A DNA stretch of 64,000 bases, taken from assembly GCF_019303535.1 (NCBI RefSeq), contig NZ_JACCIU010000002.1, positions 124,001 through 188,000 on the forward strand, given 5' to 3'. The stretch comes from Lactobacillus sp. Sy-1. GTDB lineage: Bacteria; Bacillota; Bacilli; Lactobacillales; Lactobacillaceae. The notes under the pieces are model-generated. The model saw nothing but the letters and a program-made list of their open reading frames with translations. It did not search any database and was not told the origin of the DNA. Both the position numbers and the translations under genes were made by a program. Positions 27,461 through 36,435 of the stretch are shown here, one piece after another. Position 1 is the stretch's first letter; each line of letters starts with the position of its first letter.

Positions 27461-27727
27461 ATGATCGAATTTTCAATTGCAGAGGCGCACGTCTTAAGTG
27501 CGGCGTGCCGTGCATTTAAATCAACCATGGCTACTGATAATCAACGGGGACGGAGTGAATTAGAGCAACTAAGTACGCGCTTGTTGCAAACGGGACGGCT
27601 GAATTCTTTTGGGACTGATTTTACATTGCTAAAACTAGCGTTAAAAAACTATCGCAAAACGGTTCAATCGCCCGCGGATTTAACGATTATCGACAACCTT
27701 ATAGTGCGCTTCAAAGACCGTTGTTAA
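27461..27727 (+). CDS. Small soluble hypothetical protein
   Basis: This 88-residue protein is probably all-helical, without signal or membrane segment. It begins MIEFSIAEAHVLSAACRAFK and is basic in the middle (QRGRSELEQLSTRLLQTGR). GGGGAG precedes the start. It follows the membrane protein by 21 bp and is likely co-transcribed with it. I do not recognise it. Confidence 0.65.
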   Translation: MIEFSIAEAHVLSAACRAFKSTMATDNQRGRSELEQLSTRLLQTGRLNSFGTDFTLLKLALKNYRKTVQSPADLTIIDNLIVRFKDRC

Positions 27728-27824
27728 GCTGTTTGGATGGTTCAACATGGTTGACACTTAACGAAATAACTTATATTCTGTAAGCATATTATTTACTAAC
27801 TCTAATTAAGGATGTGCTAAAGTT

Positions 27825-28862
27825 ATGAGACAAACTCGTTTTGTAAAGGCTGGTAAAGTAGAAGTTAAGGACGTTGCTAAACCAGAAATTGAAAAGGACG
27901 ACGACGTCATCTTACACGTTGTGCAAGCGTGTGTTTGTGGTTCTGATCTCTGGGCATACCGGGGACTAGATAATAAGGAACCCAATTCAATTAACGGTGG
28001 TCACGAAGCTATCGGAGTGGTTGAATCAGTAGGGAAGGCCATTACCACTGTAAAACCAGGTGATTTTGTAATTGCGCCATTCACCCACGGTTGTGGTCAT
28101 TGTGCTGCCTGTCGGGCTGGCTTTGACGGCAATTGTCAAAACCATTCTGATAACATTAGTAAGGGATACCAATCTGAATACGTGCGGTTCCAACACGCTA
28201 ACTGGGCTCTTGTAAAGGTTCCTGGTAAGCCAGAAGATTACAGTCAAGGAATGCTTAATTCATTCTTGGCGCTATCTGATGTTATGGCAACTGGTTTCCA
28301 TGCTGCTAAGACGGCGAACGTTCAAAAGGGTGATACCGTCGTAGTTGTTGGTGACGGTGCGGTTGGCCTCTGTGGAGTTATCTCCGCTCAACTACTCGGT
28401 GCTAAGCGGATTATTGCGATGAGTCGCCATGCGGATCGGCAAGCACTTGCCAAGGAATTTGGTGCTACCGATGTCATTGCTGAACGTGGTGACGAAGCAG
28501 TGGCTAAGGTAATGGAACTTACTAATAACGCTGGTGCGGATGCCGTTCTCGAATGTGTGGGAAGTGAGCTATCAACTAACACTGCATTAAAGGTTGCACG
28601 GCCAGGAGCCCATGTTGGACGGGTCGGCTTGCCACATGGAAACGTTGAATTCCCATTAGCGTTTGGTAAGAACATCGCCCTATCAGGTGGGATTGCTTCA
28701 GTTACTACCTACGATAAGGGCATCTTGTTAAAGGCGGTTTTAGATGGTGAAATTAATCCTGGAAAGGTCTTTACCGATAGCTTTAACATTGATGATGTTG
28801 ATGCTGCTTATAAGGCAATGGCCGACCGGAAGGCAATTAAGTCGGTTGTTACTACCGATTAA
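27825..28862 (+). CDS. Zinc-dependent alcohol dehydrogenase
   Basis: The 345-residue MDR-family dehydrogenase has the catalytic zinc residues in CVCGSDLWAYRG and GGHEAIGVV. The structural zinc loop, with four cysteines, is GCGHCAACRAGFDGNC. The NAD(P) motif is VVVGDGAVGLCGV. It should interconvert alcohols and aldehydes or ketones; the substrate is open. It is a single gene with its own terminator. High use of GGT, GCT and AAG codons suggests strong expression (inference). Confidence 0.92.
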   Translation: MRQTRFVKAGKVEVKDVAKPEIEKDDDVILHVVQACVCGSDLWAYRGLDNKEPNSINGGHEAIGVVESVGKAITTVKPGDFVIAPFTHGCGHCAACRAGFDGNCQNHSDNISKGYQSEYVRFQHANWALVKVPGKPEDYSQGMLNSFLALSDVMATGFHAAKTANVQKGDTVVVVGDGAVGLCGVISAQLLGAKRIIAMSRHADRQALAKEFGATDVIAERGDEAVAKVMELTNNAGADAVLECVGSELSTNTALKVARPGAHVGRVGLPHGNVEFPLAFGKNIALSGGIASVTTYDKGILLKAVLDGEINPGKVFTDSFNIDDVDAAYKAMADRKAIKSVVTTD

Positions 28863-28879
28863 TTTATAACTCCAATATT

Positions 28880-28910
28880 AAAAGCGAATGCCATTGGCAT
28901 TCGCTTTTTT
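28880..28910. terminator. Bidirectional terminator
   Basis: AAAAGCGAATGCC pairs with GGCATTCGCTTTTTT around three bases. It lies between the convergent alcohol dehydrogenase and lepA genes. Confidence 0.9.
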
Positions 28911-28913
28911 GGT

Positions 28914-30707
28914 TTAATTATTTAAATCTAAGATGCTATTAAAAACTGACTGGGGAAGCTCGATATCACTCTGTGCAGCCTGACGTTTGTTAATACTTTG
29001 CCGTCTTAATAGAGCTTGTTTTTTAGAAACACTATACTTATTACCATTGACAGCGGCGTTTTTACGGAGTGGCGGGATATCAACCCGCGCAATTACACGG
29101 CCCTCGACCACCGCTTGGGCGGGCATTGGGTACAGCCGGCGTGGAATTGTATATTTTAACTTATGCACTAATTGCTTAGTTTGTTCCGGGGCATCGACCC
29201 GGTGGGTTAGAAACGTAAGGGCGTCAACGCGGGCGTAGTTAATTTGAACGTCAACGCGAACCACGTCCGCAATTTCATATCCAGATAGGGTGGTGCTTAG
29301 TGATGCATATCCGTGAGAAACCGACTTTAGTTTATTAAAGAAGTCGTATGCGATTTCAGATAGTGGCATCCGATAGGTCAGTTCCACTAGCGAGCCTTGA
29401 TTTCCCATGTCGATAAAAACGCCCTTGTGTTGATCGGCTAATTTCATTACCGCATTCAATTCACCCTCATTAGTAGTGATGAGAGCATCGACCATTGGTT
29501 CTTCCACCATTTCGATGTCTTCAAAATCTGGAAATTGAATCGGATTATCCACCAGGATGGGTTGTTCTACATCCTTTAGGTGAACACGATAGGTAACATT
29601 GGGTGCAGTGGTTAACACCTCAACCCCAAATTCATCCCGAAGCCGTTCGCGAATAATTTGTAGGTGAAAAATACCCAGGAACCCTCCTCTAAAACCAGGT
29701 CCCAATGCATCTGAAACTTCTGGGACTAACTGTAATGAGGAGTCGTTTAATGCCAATTTATTTAAAGCATCCTTCATTTCGGTGTAATCGCCCTGTGGAT
29801 AAATTCCAGCGTACACCATTGGTTTGGCGGGTTCATAGCCAGGGAGGGGCTCCTTAGTAGGATTTGCTTGGCTGGTGATGGTATCGCCAATCCGCACTAA
29901 ATGCGGATCTTTAATTCCGGTTACGATGTAACCAACATCGCCAGCCCCCAGTTGCTTAGTTGATAATTGGGCGGGGGTAAAGATCCCGACTTCCTTGGCA
30001 TTAAAGGCGGCTGAGTCAGCCATTAAGGTTAAATTATCGCCCGCATTGACCACACCGTCAACGATTCTAACGGATGCAATGACTCCTTTAAAGCTATCGT
30101 ATTCTGAATCGAACACTAATGCCTTTAGGGGATTTTTAACATCACCCTGTGGAGCAGGCAGGAAGTTCACAATGGCTTCTAGGACTTCATGGACGCCCTG
30201 GCCAGTTTTAGCTGATATTTTAAGAATCATTTCAGGATTAAAATTAGCGTCTAAATCCAGTAATTGGTTAGTGGTAAGCTCAATTTGTGCGTTTGGACTG
30301 TCGACCTTATTGATAACGGGTAAAATGGTTAACCCTGCTTCCACTGCTAAGCGATAGTTAGCAACCGTTTGAGCTTGAATTCCCTGGGTGGCATCTACTA
30401 ATAAGATAACGCCATCACTAGCAGCAAGGCTTTTTGCCACCTCATAGTTAAAATCAACGTGCCCGGGGGTATCAATGAAATTAAATTCATAGTCTTGACC
30501 ATTATCGGCCCGGTAGTGATTACGAACGGTCCTAGACTTAACAGTTACGCCGTGGGCTTGTTCGACTTGCATATCATCCAGTAACTGGGCCTTGCTATTT
30601 CGAGCATCAACTGTTTTAGTGAGTTCCATGATTCGATCAGCGAGGGTCGATTTCCCGTGGTCGATATGCGCAATGATTGAAAAGTTTCTAATGTTTGATT
30701 GTTTCAT
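28914..30707 (-). CDS. lepA: Elongation factor 4 (ribosome back-translocase)
   Basis: The 597-residue translational GTPase has all G motifs: AHIDHGKST, DTPGHVDF and NKVD. The LepA-specific C-terminal domain follows (YTIPRRLYPMPAQAVVEGRVIARVDIPPLRKNAA). It acts on ribosomes under ionic or other stress, moving tRNAs back by one step. Length is normal. It stands alone, with an 11-codon leader ORF and a hairpin in front of it. Confidence 0.97.
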   Translation of the reverse strand: MKQSNIRNFSIIAHIDHGKSTLADRIMELTKTVDARNSKAQLLDDMQVEQAHGVTVKSRTVRNHYRADNGQDYEFNFIDTPGHVDFNYEVAKSLAASDGVILLVDATQGIQAQTVANYRLAVEAGLTILPVINKVDSPNAQIELTTNQLLDLDANFNPEMILKISAKTGQGVHEVLEAIVNFLPAPQGDVKNPLKALVFDSEYDSFKGVIASVRIVDGVVNAGDNLTLMADSAAFNAKEVGIFTPAQLSTKQLGAGDVGYIVTGIKDPHLVRIGDTITSQANPTKEPLPGYEPAKPMVYAGIYPQGDYTEMKDALNKLALNDSSLQLVPEVSDALGPGFRGGFLGIFHLQIIRERLRDEFGVEVLTTAPNVTYRVHLKDVEQPILVDNPIQFPDFEDIEMVEEPMVDALITTNEGELNAVMKLADQHKGVFIDMGNQGSLVELTYRMPLSEIAYDFFNKLKSVSHGYASLSTTLSGYEIADVVRVDVQINYARVDALTFLTHRVDAPEQTKQLVHKLKYTIPRRLYPMPAQAVVEGRVIARVDIPPLRKNAAVNGNKYSVSKKQALLRRQSINKRQAAQSDIELPQSVFNSILDLNN

Positions 30708-30746
30708 AGTTTAACTCCATTCTATTCGATTAGTAACCAGGATTTA

Positions 30747-30774
30747 GAATGGCAGCTGATTTAGTTTGCCATTC
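30747..30774 (-). other. Hairpin in the lepA leader
   Basis: GAATGGCA pairs with TGCCATTC around a 12-base loop. No T run follows on the minus strand, so it is not a simple terminator. It lies between the 11-codon leader ORF and lepA. Confidence 0.55.
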
Positions 30775-30776
30775 GA

Positions 30777-30812
30777 TTAGAATGACAAACCAACTAACAT
30801 AATTACGTTCAT
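30777..30812 (-). CDS. Possible 11-residue leader peptide of lepA
   Basis: MNVIMLVGLSF, preceded by GAGGTGAAATC at ideal ribosome-site distance. It ends three bases before the hairpin. Only the ribosome site and the position support it, so it may be a control peptide or chance. Confidence 0.35.
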   Translation of the reverse strand: MNVIMLVGLSF

Positions 30813-30973
30813 GATTTCACCTCATTAATATAGTAACTTTTGTTATTAAATATTATCATATTGAAGGATGCTTTACTACTATAATTAGCTTAAATGATGC
30901 GCTTAAAAAAAGCTGTTATTTACTAAAAGTTAGTGGTAAACTTAAATTGCGAAGAAAATAGATATAATGAAAA

Positions 30974-30995
30974 GGCATCCATATATATGGATGCC
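30974..30995 (-). terminator. Probable glyA terminator
   Basis: GGCATCC pairs with GGATGCC around ATATATAT. On the glyA strand four Ts follow, then mixed sequence; the plus strand has the longer T run. It sits just behind the glyA stop. Confidence 0.6.
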
Positions 30996-31000
30996 TTTTT

Positions 31001-32233
31001 TTACCGGTCTACTGGATGGCTTTGAACTAATTCTTGAACTTGTTGTTTAGCTTGTTGTAAGGTTTGTTCGTCATTTGGATTTTCTAATACGCTAACGATA
31101 ATTTTAGCAACCTGTGCAGACTCGGCTTCATTGAAGTGCCGACTAGTAATTGTAGGGGTTCCAATTCTGATTCCTTCCATTGTATTACCATTTTCTAATG
31201 GGAGCAATTCCTTATTAGTAGCAATGCCGACCGAGTATAGTAGATCGGCTGCCTGTTCACCAGTCATGTGGCTAGCGTTTAAATCCAAGGTCATTTCGTG
31301 ATTTTCTGTCCCATTGGAAACCAGTCGAATTAGTTTACTATCATTAAAGACGGCTGCCATTGCTTGGGCATTTTTAATAATCTGTTTGGCATATTCTCTG
31401 AATTCTGGTTGAAGGGCTTCTTGAAATGCAATTGCCTTAGCTGCAATTACGTGTTCTAGTGATCCGCTTTGTGAAATAGGAAAAACGGCGTTGTCTAGTT
31501 CGTCTGCATACTTAGCCTTGGCCAGAATCAATCCTCCCCTGGGACCACGCAGGGTCTTATGGGTAGTTGATGTCACTACGTCGGCAACTTCAACTGGGTT
31601 GGGATGAACTCCCGCAGCAACTAGTCCAGCGATGTGGGCCATATCAACCATTAGGTAGGCATCAACTTCATCTGCAATTCTTCTGAACTGCTGCCAGTCG
31701 ATAATATGACTGTATGCTGATGCTCCAGCAATGATTAACTTAGGGTGGACTTCCTTAGCAATCCGTTCAATTTCAGCGTAGTTAAGTAATTCCGTTTTTG
31801 GATCAACACCGTAGAAGTGTGATTCATATAGTTGTCCTGAAAAATTATGTTTTTGTCCATGGGTGAAGTGACCACCAGCATGTTCGCTCATTGCTAAGAT
31901 CTTGTCACCTGGTTTTAAAAGGGCAGCATATACCGCTTGATTAGCCTGGGTGCCTGAATGGGGATTGACGTTAGCGTATTCCGCATGGAATAGCTTTTGA
32001 GCCCGCTGCTTAGCTACTTTGTCAACAATATCAATGGCTTCGTTTCCAGTATAGACCCGCTTACCTGGGTATCCAACGGCATACTTATTGGTCAAAATCG
32101 AACCTTGTGCGGCACGGACTGCTTTTGAGGCAATGTTTTCTGAAGCGATTAGTTCAATCACATTGTCTTGGCGGTTATTTTCTTTTTGAATGGCGTTCCA
32201 AATTTCTGGATCTTGAGCTGAAAAATCAAACAT
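31001..32233 (-). CDS. glyA: Serine hydroxymethyltransferase
   Basis: The 410-residue PLP enzyme converts serine and tetrahydrofolate to glycine and methylene-THF. Motifs: ELIASENIAS, GYPGKRVYTGNEAID, HSGTQANQAVY, and the PLP lysine in VVTSTTHKTLRGPRGG. I place the start at ATG 32233, MFDFSAQDPEIW, because AGGAGG lies just upstream; a longer reading would run into the T-box terminator. The T-box leader appears to read a glycine codon, matching the product of the enzyme. Confidence 0.96.
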   Translation of the reverse strand: MFDFSAQDPEIWNAIQKENNRQDNVIELIASENIASKAVRAAQGSILTNKYAVGYPGKRVYTGNEAIDIVDKVAKQRAQKLFHAEYANVNPHSGTQANQAVYAALLKPGDKILAMSEHAGGHFTHGQKHNFSGQLYESHFYGVDPKTELLNYAEIERIAKEVHPKLIIAGASAYSHIIDWQQFRRIADEVDAYLMVDMAHIAGLVAAGVHPNPVEVADVVTSTTHKTLRGPRGGLILAKAKYADELDNAVFPISQSGSLEHVIAAKAIAFQEALQPEFREYAKQIIKNAQAMAAVFNDSKLIRLVSNGTENHEMTLDLNASHMTGEQAADLLYSVGIATNKELLPLENGNTMEGIRIGTPTITSRHFNEAESAQVAKIIVSVLENPNDEQTLQQAKQQVQELVQSHPVDR

Positions 32234-32253
32234 AACTATTCCTCCTAAATTAG

Positions 32254-32477
32254 ACAAAAAAGACGTCCTTGTACTTTTGTACAAGGGCGTCTTTAACACT
32301 GTTCCACCTTATTTTTATACCAAGTTCACACTTGATACCTCTGAGTCTTAATGCGCATTAAGATATCGATTACTATTCAAGTTTATACTTGACTGCCTTC
32401 ACCCATCGCTATGACATTCCATTTCACCTGATTGAATGTTCGCTGAACTAAGCGGATTGGATTACTACTTTCAAGTT
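32254..32477 (-). promoter_or_regulatory. T-box riboswitch upstream of glyA, probably glycine
   Basis: Minus strand: Stem I distal hairpin (CATTC, loop with GGTGAAA, GGAATG), then GAAGGCA, where GGC is a likely glycine specifier followed by the usual purine. The T-box itself is degenerate, AAGGTGGAACAG instead of GGTGG-ACCGCG. The terminator is AAGACGCCCTTGTAC paired with GTACAAGGACGTCTT and a T run. Confidence 0.85.
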
Positions 32478-32483
32478 GCATTT

Positions 32484-32512
32484 AGAATAATCTAAAAAAA
32501 TCCGGATGTCAA
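32484..32512 (-). promoter_or_regulatory. Promoter of the glyA T-box transcript
   Basis: TTGACA, a 17-bp spacer and TATTCT on the minus strand, directly before the leader. Confidence 0.7.
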
Positions 32513-32602
32513 ACATAAATTTAATAAAAATAGTGATTATTAGCCATCAAAATCCGAACGTTATATTTTATAACATCAGCCTAATTGCCGAAATTAAAGC
32601 GT

Positions 32603-33256
32603 TTACGGCTTGTAAAATCTAACGATAATTAAAATTAAAATTAATGGTAAAATCGTAACCAGAATTGCAAATTGATCCACAATTTGGGTAATGAATCCCA
32701 TTATAATCGCACCACAAACGAAACTAAAGATTACCATACAGGTGTCTAAAAACAATCGTTTGGCTTTTTGATCATGGTCTAGCAGCGTCATATAGAGGTT
32801 ATTAGAAGCCTTACTAAGGTTTCCAGTCATCATTAGTGGGTTAAAGGCATTGCCACGAAGAAATTTAAACTCCTGAAGATGGGCGGCAGCGGCCATATCT
32901 AAAAAGCCAATTGTAATTAGGTTGGGGACCCATGAAGCAGTGAGGCCAGTGATGATTAACAATGCCAGTTCATATTTAATAATTAATTTTTTTCGATCAA
33001 CTTCCACTCGAAAGCGACGTTGGATGATTTTTACAATAATCACGCCGAATGCAAATAGGAAGATGGAAAAGCATAAGCGTAAAATGGGGAAGAAGTTAAA
33101 CTCACTTAGGTTAATACTTAGGAGGATTAGGTTACCAGTCTGAAGGCCTGCGAATACCCCGCCGTGTTCGATGTAGGCGTATGCATCAATGCTACCACTG
33201 ATGGCAGCCAATAGGGCGGCAATTAACGGTGTTTCAAAGCTATTTTTTAGTTTCAT
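32603..33256 (-). CDS. YoaK-family (DUF1275) membrane protein
   Basis: The 217-residue protein has about six membrane segments and the family signature SGSIDAYAYIEHGGVFAGLQTGNL near the N terminus (in two parts: SGSIDAYAYIE and GVFAGLQTGNLI). A second typical segment is NPLMMTGNLSKASNNL. The function of DUF1275 proteins is not established. It stands on the minus strand between the glyA leader and the MMPL gene; a strong hairpin terminator upstream separates it from the latter. Confidence 0.88.
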   Translation of the reverse strand: MKLKNSFETPLIAALLAAISGSIDAYAYIEHGGVFAGLQTGNLILLSINLSEFNFFPILRLCFSIFLFAFGVIIVKIIQRRFRVEVDRKKLIIKYELALLIITGLTASWVPNLITIGFLDMAAAAHLQEFKFLRGNAFNPLMMTGNLSKASNNLYMTLLDHDQKAKRLFLDTCMVIFSFVCGAIIMGFITQIVDQFAILVTILPLILILIIVRFYKP

Positions 33257-33329
33257 TTGACTCTACTTTCTTTAGTTTTGTTACTAATATTTTATCATAT
33301 TAATTGTTGCAAATTGATTAAACTTCATC

Positions 33330-33365
33330 AAAAAAGATGTTTACATAGCTGTAAACATCTTTTTC
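33330..33365. terminator. Bidirectional-type terminator after the MMPL-side spacer
   Basis: AAAAAAGATGTTTACA pairs with TGTAAACATCTTTTT around TAGC. It lies between the end of the MMPL exporter gene and the start of the DUF1275 gene on the minus strand. Confidence 0.88.
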
Positions 33366-33375
33366 ACATTATTAA

Positions 33376-35703
33376 TTATTTTTTACCTTGGCCGGGGAAA
33401 ATCCAGTTGGCTTTACCAAATAGTTTGATCATTGATGGAACGATAATTAGGCGAACCAAGAATGCATCAAAAAAGATTCCGAATGCTAAAGATAGACCGA
33501 GTGACTTAATCGTTACGTTATCAGAAAGGGCAAAACTACCAAACACAGCAATCATAATTAATGCTGCGGTGACGATTACGGGTCCACTACTCTTGAGGCC
33601 GACCGTAATGGCATGGTTATTATCACCAGTCTTAAGGTATTCCTCGCGGGTTCTAGAAACCATAAAGACTTCGTAATCCATTGCTAAACCGAATAGGATT
33701 CCAATGAAGATCACTGGCAGAAATGATAGAATTGGCGCCCCCTTACTAATTCCTAGAAGGGATTTGAACATTCCTTCTTGAATTGTCAACGTGGTGAGCC
33801 CAAATGAAGCCAGAAGCGAAAGGCCGAAACCAAGCATTGCCACGAGTGGAATTAGGAATGACTTAAACATGAACATGAGTAGCACAAACGCAAGCACGAT
33901 GACAATTCCGGCAAATATGGGGGTAGCACCGTTCAACTTGTTAGTCGTATCAATGTTAATTGCATTATTACCGGTTAAGATAATTTTAGTCCCCTTCGTT
34001 TTTTGAATCGATTTAGAATAACTATTGATTCGATGGGTTAACCGTTCAGTTTGAACCGCCTCCGCCCCTCTTTTAGGAATCAAAATGAACATTGCATATT
34101 TGTGGTTACTGCTAATCTGAGCTGGAATTGATGAAATCGCTTTTTTAGCAGCATTTGCTTGGGCTTGCTTTTTAAGCGCGTTACCGTACTGCTTAGCTAG
34201 TAATTGCTGTTTTTGTTGGTTGATGGCAATGGTAGGGTCTTTTTTTGCGGCAGCTTGCACCTTCGCCTGCACTTCTTGTGTAATTTGCGCCTTTAATTTA
34301 GCTTGGTATCCTGGTTGCTTCATCTCAGCAACTGCCTTTCGATTAATCACCGGAACAATTTCTTTGGCCCCGTTCATTTGCTTAACCTGGTTAGTGATTT
34401 GCTTAATGGTGCGTTGTTGTTCAGTTTTTGATTGATTTTGGTTTAATTTAATGACCCCAATTAGCGGAGCGTTAATTCCCTCACCAAATTGATCAGAAAG
34501 GATGTCATATGCTTGCCTTTGAGTATTGTCTGCAGGCAGGGACCCGTTATATGGCATTCCTAACCGCATGTTCTTAACTGGCAGGGCCATTCCAACTAGG
34601 ACGATAATGCTGATTAAGGAAGCCATTATTGGATGGTTAACGATTGACTGAATTAAAACGCCAGGATTATTTACGGTAGTTTTCACATTATTTTGGGCGG
34701 GTTTAATAAATTTACTTAGTAGTGCAATTACTGCGGGGAGAAAGGTTAGCGCGGATAAGATGGCAAAAGCAACTGCAATTGCGGCTGCCAACCCCATTTG
34801 AGTAAGGAAATCCATCCCAATGATACTTAATCCGGAAACGGCAATGATTACGGTTACTCCCGCAAAAAGGACCGAGCTACCAGCGGTTGCTAGCGCAATG
34901 CCTAATGCAGACTCAGGTGAGTGAGTTTGTAATTCATCTCGATACCGATGCACAATAAACAACGCATAGTCGATTCCGACCGCAAGGCTTAGCATTGTGG
35001 CTAGTGTCTGGGCAACGTTAACAATTGTGAAAAAGGAAGTTCCAATCGAAACTAGTAGGACCCCAGAAAGAAGGCCAACGATAGCGCTAATAATTGGTAA
35101 TCCGGCGGTAATGAACGATCTGAATAGAATTAATAACAGAATAAATGCAATCACAATTCCAATGATTTCAGAGGTTCCACCAATTTCAAAGGGGGTGATC
35201 TGGACGGTTCCATCATAGGCAACCTTAGTTTGGGCGTGATCACGAACCGCTTTGAATTCTTTTTCCACGGCCTTAATTTGAGATTGGCTAACTAGTTTTG
35301 CGCTTTTTTCGAACGTAACGGATACGTAAGTGGTGGACTGGTCCTTGCTTACCAGTTGATTACTGTACGGATCTTGAACACTTTTGATTCCCGATTGAGT
35401 CCTTAACTTTTGAATTGCAGCATTGATCTGGCTTTTTAGCTGTTTTTGATTAACCCCGTTTTGTTGGTTGTTCTTAATGACCACCTTCATTGTTCCAGCG
35501 TCGGAATCCTGATGGAATTCTTTTTTTAGGGTGGATTGAACATCAGTTGACGGGAGCCCCTTAATTGTAAAATTTTGGTTATAGTGAGTCCCTAGTTGAC
35601 TGATGCTGATAATAAAAGTAATTAAAATTAACACCCATATCAAGAGCGATTTAAATTTATTGCGGTAAGACCATTGGCCTAGCCTTCTAAGTGGATTATT
35701 CAT
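33376..35703 (-). CDS. MMPL/RND-superfamily exporter
   Basis: The 775-residue protein has two repeats, each with one membrane helix, a large outer domain and five more helices. The MMPL signature is seen in LAVGIDYALFIVHRYRDEL and again in GLAMDYEVFMVSRTREEY, each with the Asp-Tyr pair needed for proton coupling. The outer domain near residues 430-560 is Gln/Lys/Ala-rich. Such exporters move lipids or toxic amphiphiles across the membrane. A TetR-type gene is divergent, so it probably represses this one. Confidence 0.92.
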   Translation of the reverse strand: MNNPLRRLGQWSYRNKFKSLLIWVLILITFIISISQLGTHYNQNFTIKGLPSTDVQSTLKKEFHQDSDAGTMKVVIKNNQQNGVNQKQLKSQINAAIQKLRTQSGIKSVQDPYSNQLVSKDQSTTYVSVTFEKSAKLVSQSQIKAVEKEFKAVRDHAQTKVAYDGTVQITPFEIGGTSEIIGIVIAFILLLILFRSFITAGLPIISAIVGLLSGVLLVSIGTSFFTIVNVAQTLATMLSLAVGIDYALFIVHRYRDELQTHSPESALGIALATAGSSVLFAGVTVIIAVSGLSIIGMDFLTQMGLAAAIAVAFAILSALTFLPAVIALLSKFIKPAQNNVKTTVNNPGVLIQSIVNHPIMASLISIIVLVGMALPVKNMRLGMPYNGSLPADNTQRQAYDILSDQFGEGINAPLIGVIKLNQNQSKTEQQRTIKQITNQVKQMNGAKEIVPVINRKAVAEMKQPGYQAKLKAQITQEVQAKVQAAAKKDPTIAINQQKQQLLAKQYGNALKKQAQANAAKKAISSIPAQISSNHKYAMFILIPKRGAEAVQTERLTHRINSYSKSIQKTKGTKIILTGNNAINIDTTNKLNGATPIFAGIVIVLAFVLLMFMFKSFLIPLVAMLGFGLSLLASFGLTTLTIQEGMFKSLLGISKGAPILSFLPVIFIGILFGLAMDYEVFMVSRTREEYLKTGDNNHAITVGLKSSGPVIVTAALIMIAVFGSFALSDNVTIKSLGLSLAFGIFFDAFLVRLIIVPSMIKLFGKANWIFPGQGKK

Positions 35704-35830
35704 TTGAATGATTTCCCTCTTCCTTATTTTTTAATTAAAATTAGTATAAATTATGTTAAAATTGCTGTGAATAGACAATTTAGTGATAGTGCACAAAAAA
35801 TCAACAGAAGGGAAAAATTGTACAAATAAA

Positions 35831-36349
35831 ATGGCTGATTTTAGAAAAAAACGGACCGATTTAATTATTTTTCAGGCCCTTAATAACATGTTAGAGCAAG
35901 ATTTATTTTCAGAAATTACGGTTAATCAAATTGCTCAGAATGCATTGGTCCATAGAAATACTTTCTATCATCACTTTGAGGATAAATATGATTTATTGCA
36001 TCGTTTCATTTTGTTCACCCTGAATAATTCAATTACCGGAGTTGATCGGATTAGGTTTAGCAAACAACCGTTTCATATTTTCCATGAACAATATGGATAC
36101 AATGAGTCCCATAAACAAATATTTAAATTACAAAGTGGCGATAAAAAATTCATGCAAATCTTTTCATCCAGTTTTGAGGAAATCTTTGTTCAAGGAAACA
36201 ACGATGCTGATAATATCTGGGCAATGGGTAAAATCTCAGCAATCATGACTTGGAATCGGTTGAATGGGAGCCGCTACAACATGTTCTCTGATTATGAATT
36301 CCTTGATCATATTTTTGAAACCCACCAATTTCCAATTATTGATAATTAG
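35831..36349 (+). CDS. TetR-family transcriptional regulator
   Basis: The 172-residue protein has an N-terminal helix-turn-helix with the TetR pattern: MADFRKKRTDLIIFQALNNM, ITVNQIAQNALVHRNTFYHHFEDKYDLL in two helices. The C-terminal ligand domain is short. I choose ATG 35831 by family length, although the best ribosome site (AGAAGGG) is 18 bases away; an upstream GTG at 35783 would add 16 residues. It is divergent from the MMPL exporter, its likely target. Confidence 0.85.
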   Translation: MADFRKKRTDLIIFQALNNMLEQDLFSEITVNQIAQNALVHRNTFYHHFEDKYDLLHRFILFTLNNSITGVDRIRFSKQPFHIFHEQYGYNESHKQIFKLQSGDKKFMQIFSSSFEEIFVQGNNDADNIWAMGKISAIMTWNRLNGSRYNMFSDYEFLDHIFETHQFPIIDN

Positions 36350-36435
36350 TGTACGACGATTTGTTTGTCTTTATTAAAACTCAATGTTAGAATAATTAGA
36401 AAATGTTTATTGATTAGATTGAGAGGCTATCCATA

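Noticed and set aside
30747-30774. Hairpin before lepA as a terminator
   Set aside because: No T run follows it on the lepA strand.
35758-35781. Inverted repeat AAATTG...CAATTT as TetR operator before the MMPL gene
   Set aside because: The arms are only six A/T-rich bases with an 11-base gap, which is expected by chance here. A real operator is likely in this gap but I cannot point to it.
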